Assembly: GCF_024721015.1 (NCBI RefSeq)
Contig: NZ_JANAIF010000020.1
Coordinates: 1 to 64,000, forward strand
DNA: 64,000 nt
From: Xenorhabdus bovienii
Lineage (GTDB): Bacteria; Pseudomonadota; Gammaproteobacteria; Enterobacterales; Enterobacteriaceae
Reading direction: 5' to 3'
The position numbers and the translations under genes are program-made. This document shows, in pieces, positions 61,996 through 64,000 of the stretch. The notes beneath the pieces were generated by a model that worked only from the letters and a program-made list of their open reading frames with translations, was not told the DNA's origin and ran no database searches. Positions within the stretch are counted from its first letter, which is position 1; every line of letters starts with the position of its first letter.

Positions 61996-63747
61996 ATGAT
62001 GAAACATATTCTCATATTGCTTCTGCTGTTGAGCGGCATAGCTATTTCTCCTATCAAGGCCAATGCGCTGTTTGAACCGCCGGGACAAAATCGCTATCTT
62101 CCTGCAGCTCAAGCATTCGTGTTTGATTTTCAGCAGAAAGACAATCAACTCACACTAAACTGGGATATCAAATCCGGTTATTACCTCTATCGAAAACAGT
62201 TCATCATCACTCCGATAAAAGCAACGTTGGGTCATCTCGATTTCTCCGGATCGGTAGATCACGAAGATGAGTTTTTTGGCAAGACTGAGGTTCATTTTGG
62301 TTCAGCACGGATTAACATCCCTATCCTTTCTGCCTCCAATGACTCCAATCTGCAAGTCACGTACCAAGGTTGTGCGGAAGCCGGGTTCTGCTATGCTCCA
62401 GAGACAATAACTGTGCCATTGTCAGCCGTTATTGCCTCGATTCCCTCAGCCAATGAAGCCGCAAAACAACCTGACATAACGACATCTCAGAAGGCACCAT
62501 TACCGCAGGAAGAATCCCCTCCCAACGTACCTGACGTGCCATTTTCACCATTATGGGCATTGCTGATTGGGATTGGCATTGCCTTTACACCTTGCGTTCT
62601 GCCCATGTATCCGCTGATCTCCGGTATTATTCTAGGGCAGCGGCGACCCGATAGCTTAAAACGCATTTTCTGGTTGGCAATGAGTTACGTGCAGGGAATG
62701 GCGCTCACTTATACCGTGTTGGGATTGATCGTTGCCGCTGCCGGATTGCAGTTTCAGGCCGCGTTGCAGAACCCTTACATTCTGGTGGGGCTATCAATTC
62801 TGTTTATTTTGCTGGCCTTGTCCATGTTTGGGATGTACTCATTACAGCTCCCCTCTTCTGTCCAGACTCGTTTAGTTGACTGGAGCAACCAACAAAAAAG
62901 CGGCTCTTACATTGGCGTATTCGTCATGGGAATCCTGGCGGGGCTGATCGCCTCCCCCTGTACTACCGCACCCCTCAGTGCCATTTTGCTTTATATCGCC
63001 CAAAGCGGTAATACCCTGCTTGGCGGGCTGACCCTTTACCTCTATGCTCTTGGCATGGGCCTGCCACTTATTGCCGTCACGCTATTCGGTCACAAACTTC
63101 TGCCCCGCAGAGGCCCGTGGATGCAGTACGTTAAAGAAGCCTTCGGATTCATTATTCTGGCGCTCCCCGTATTCCTACTGGAGCGTGTACTTGGTGATAC
63201 GTGGGGCATAAGGCTATGGAGTTTGCTGGCAGTCGCTTTCCTTGGTTGGGCTTTCGCATTGACCTTAAACAGCAAAAAAGGCTGGCTACGCACCCTGCAA
63301 CTCATCTTACTGGTACTGGCACTCATCGCCTCACGCCCCTTACAGGATTGGGTGTGGGGAAATCCGGCTACGACACAACAGCAACCATCACTGAAGTTTC
63401 AGCAAGTCAGTGACTGGCAGGAACTAAGCCAGATTCTGGCCGAGAACCGCCATCAACCCATTATGTTGGATCTTTATGCGGACTGGTGTGTCGCGTGTAA
63501 GGAATTTGAAAAATATACCTTCCCCGATCCACAAGTGCAGGCGCAATTAAGCCAATTTCTCGTATTGCAGGCAAATGTTACGGAGAACGGTTCAAAACAG
63601 AAAGAATTACTGGATAAATTGAAGGTATTGGGGCTTCCCACTATCTTGTTTTTTGATGCTCATGGAAAAGAGCTACCCGATTCACGAGTCAGTGGTTTCA
63701 TGGATGCAGGACGCTTTAGCCACCATTTACAGCATCTACAAAAATAA
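61996..63747 (+). CDS. dsbD: Thiol:disulfide interchange protein DsbD
   Basis: Carries electrons from cytoplasmic thioredoxin to periplasmic DsbC, DsbG and CcmG. The product has 583 residues. A signal peptide (about 1-25) is followed by the N-terminal domain with Cys pair [10 protein letters not shown], the membrane domain with cysteines in [10 protein letters not shown] and [10 protein letters not shown], and the C-terminal thioredoxin domain with WCVAC. All six redox cysteines are present. A Met codon directly after the first is an equal start candidate. It lies after dcuA, as in E. coli. Confidence 0.96.
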   Translation: MMKHILILLLLLSGIAISPIKANALFEPPGQNRYLPAAQAFVFDFQQKDNQLTLNWDIKSGYYLYRKQFIITPIKATLGHLDFSGSVDHEDEFFGKTEVHFGSARINIPILSASNDSNLQVTYQGCAEAGFCYAPETITVPLSAVIASIPSANEAAKQPDITTSQKAPLPQEESPPNVPDVPFSPLWALLIGIGIAFTPCVLPMYPLISGIILGQRRPDSLKRIFWLAMSYVQGMALTYTVLGLIVAAAGLQFQAALQNPYILVGLSILFILLALSMFGMYSLQLPSSVQTRLVDWSNQQKSGSYIGVFVMGILAGLIASPCTTAPLSAILLYIAQSGNTLLGGLTLYLYALGMGLPLIAVTLFGHKLLPRRGPWMQYVKEAFGFIILALPVFLLERVLGDTWGIRLWSLLAVAFLGWAFALTLNSKKGWLRTLQLILLVLALIASRPLQDWVWGNPATTQQQPSLKFQQVSDWQELSQILAENRHQPIMLDLYADWCVACKEFEKYTFPDPQVQAQLSQFLVLQANVTENGSKQKELLDKLKVLGLPTILFFDAHGKELPDSRVSGFMDAGRFSHHLQHLQK

Positions 63748-63765
63748 TTTAAAAGGAGAGCAATT

Positions 63766-64000
63766 GTGCAACGTGAATATGTTCTTAGTCATGCCCTGAA
63801 TTTACTTGAGCAGCATGGCCTGTCAGCAACATTGGAGACGCTTTTAACTCCCCTAGAGGTTGATATCAATCAAATAAAGCATTTCTGGCCTGATCGAGAA
63901 GCCTTGCTCTACGATTGCCTGCGCTATCACAGTCAGCAGATTGAAATCTGGCAGCGCCAGATCCTGCTAGATGAGGTTTTGAGCCCTGAGCAGAAATTAC
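63766..64000 (+). CDS. yjdC: TetR-type regulator YjdC, N-terminal part (cut by the right edge)
   Basis: A GTG at 63766 with an AGGAG site opens a frame (MQREYVLSHALNLLEQHGLSA) that runs to the window end, 78 codons. FWPDREALLYDCLRYHSQQIEIWQRQ matches E. coli YjdC, a TetR-fold protein encoded just after dsbD. The helix-turn-helix (LLTPLEVDINQIKHFWP) is recognisable. The rest is outside. It starts 18 bp after dsbD and is probably co-transcribed. Confidence 0.88.
   Translation, partial: MQREYVLSHALNLLEQHGLSATLETLLTPLEVDINQIKHFWPDREALLYDCLRYHSQQIEIWQRQILLDEVLSPEQKL

Overview
The window is enterobacterial chromosome from a Morganellaceae member, most likely Xenorhabdus. The reasons are a fimbrial operon with the reduced mrxACDGHJ gene set known from Xenorhabdus nematophila, IS630 and IS256 transposase fragments at the left edge, moderate GC with very AT-rich spacers, and core proteins close to but distinct from E. 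coli. Nothing outside the sequence was consulted, so the genus is an inference.

Layout. 1-560: the start of an IS630-type transposase and an eroded IS256-type transposase tail. 560-8150: mog, talB, yaaA and the threonine operon thrLABC with leader peptide, attenuator and promoter. 8150-23710: arcA, creA, rob, gpmB, yjjX, trpR, slt, ettA, then an AT-rich insertion with a degenerate ABC ATPase gene, then nadR, radA, serB and smp. 23900-32100: an accessory island between smp and deoD. It holds a broken FimB-type recombinase gene, a 23-bp inverted-repeat pair around a 265-bp segment (a fimS-like switch relic), and the fimbrial operon on the minus strand. 32100-40360: the deoCABD nucleoside catabolic operon, a CNT nucleoside transporter, yjjV and yjjU. 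41180-46370: a small BON protein, prfC, holD-rimI with a 50-codon cysteine-rich ORF, rsmC, two tRNA-Leu(CAG) genes and a yjjZ-like gene. 46470-52060: an accessory stretch with an amine/aldehyde oxidation operon (FAD oxidoreductase, cupin, aldehyde dehydrogenase), a nucleoside hydrolase, a 24-codon hydrophobic ORF, and a divergent pair made of an orphan C-protein-like regulator and a Ner/SfsB-like regulator sharing C-box operators. 52100-64000: sugE with a guanidine-II riboswitch, efp/epmB, yjeI, groES-groEL with a sigma-32 promoter, fxsA, aspA, dcuA, dsbD and the start of yjdC.

Gene order follows E. coli around 0/100 min (mog to yjjZ) and then jumps to the order found near 94 min (sugE, efp, groE, aspA, dcuA, dsbD, yjdC). 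Two ancestral blocks are therefore joined here, with accessory genes at the junction.

The most unusual items are the fim-switch relic with its decayed recombinase; the orphan C-protein circuit, which has a leaderless-type promoter and no restriction or methylase gene; an intact ABC-ATPase reading frame with all five catalytic motifs altered; a perfect NadR-type operator in front of nadR; and two unrecognised small ORFs.
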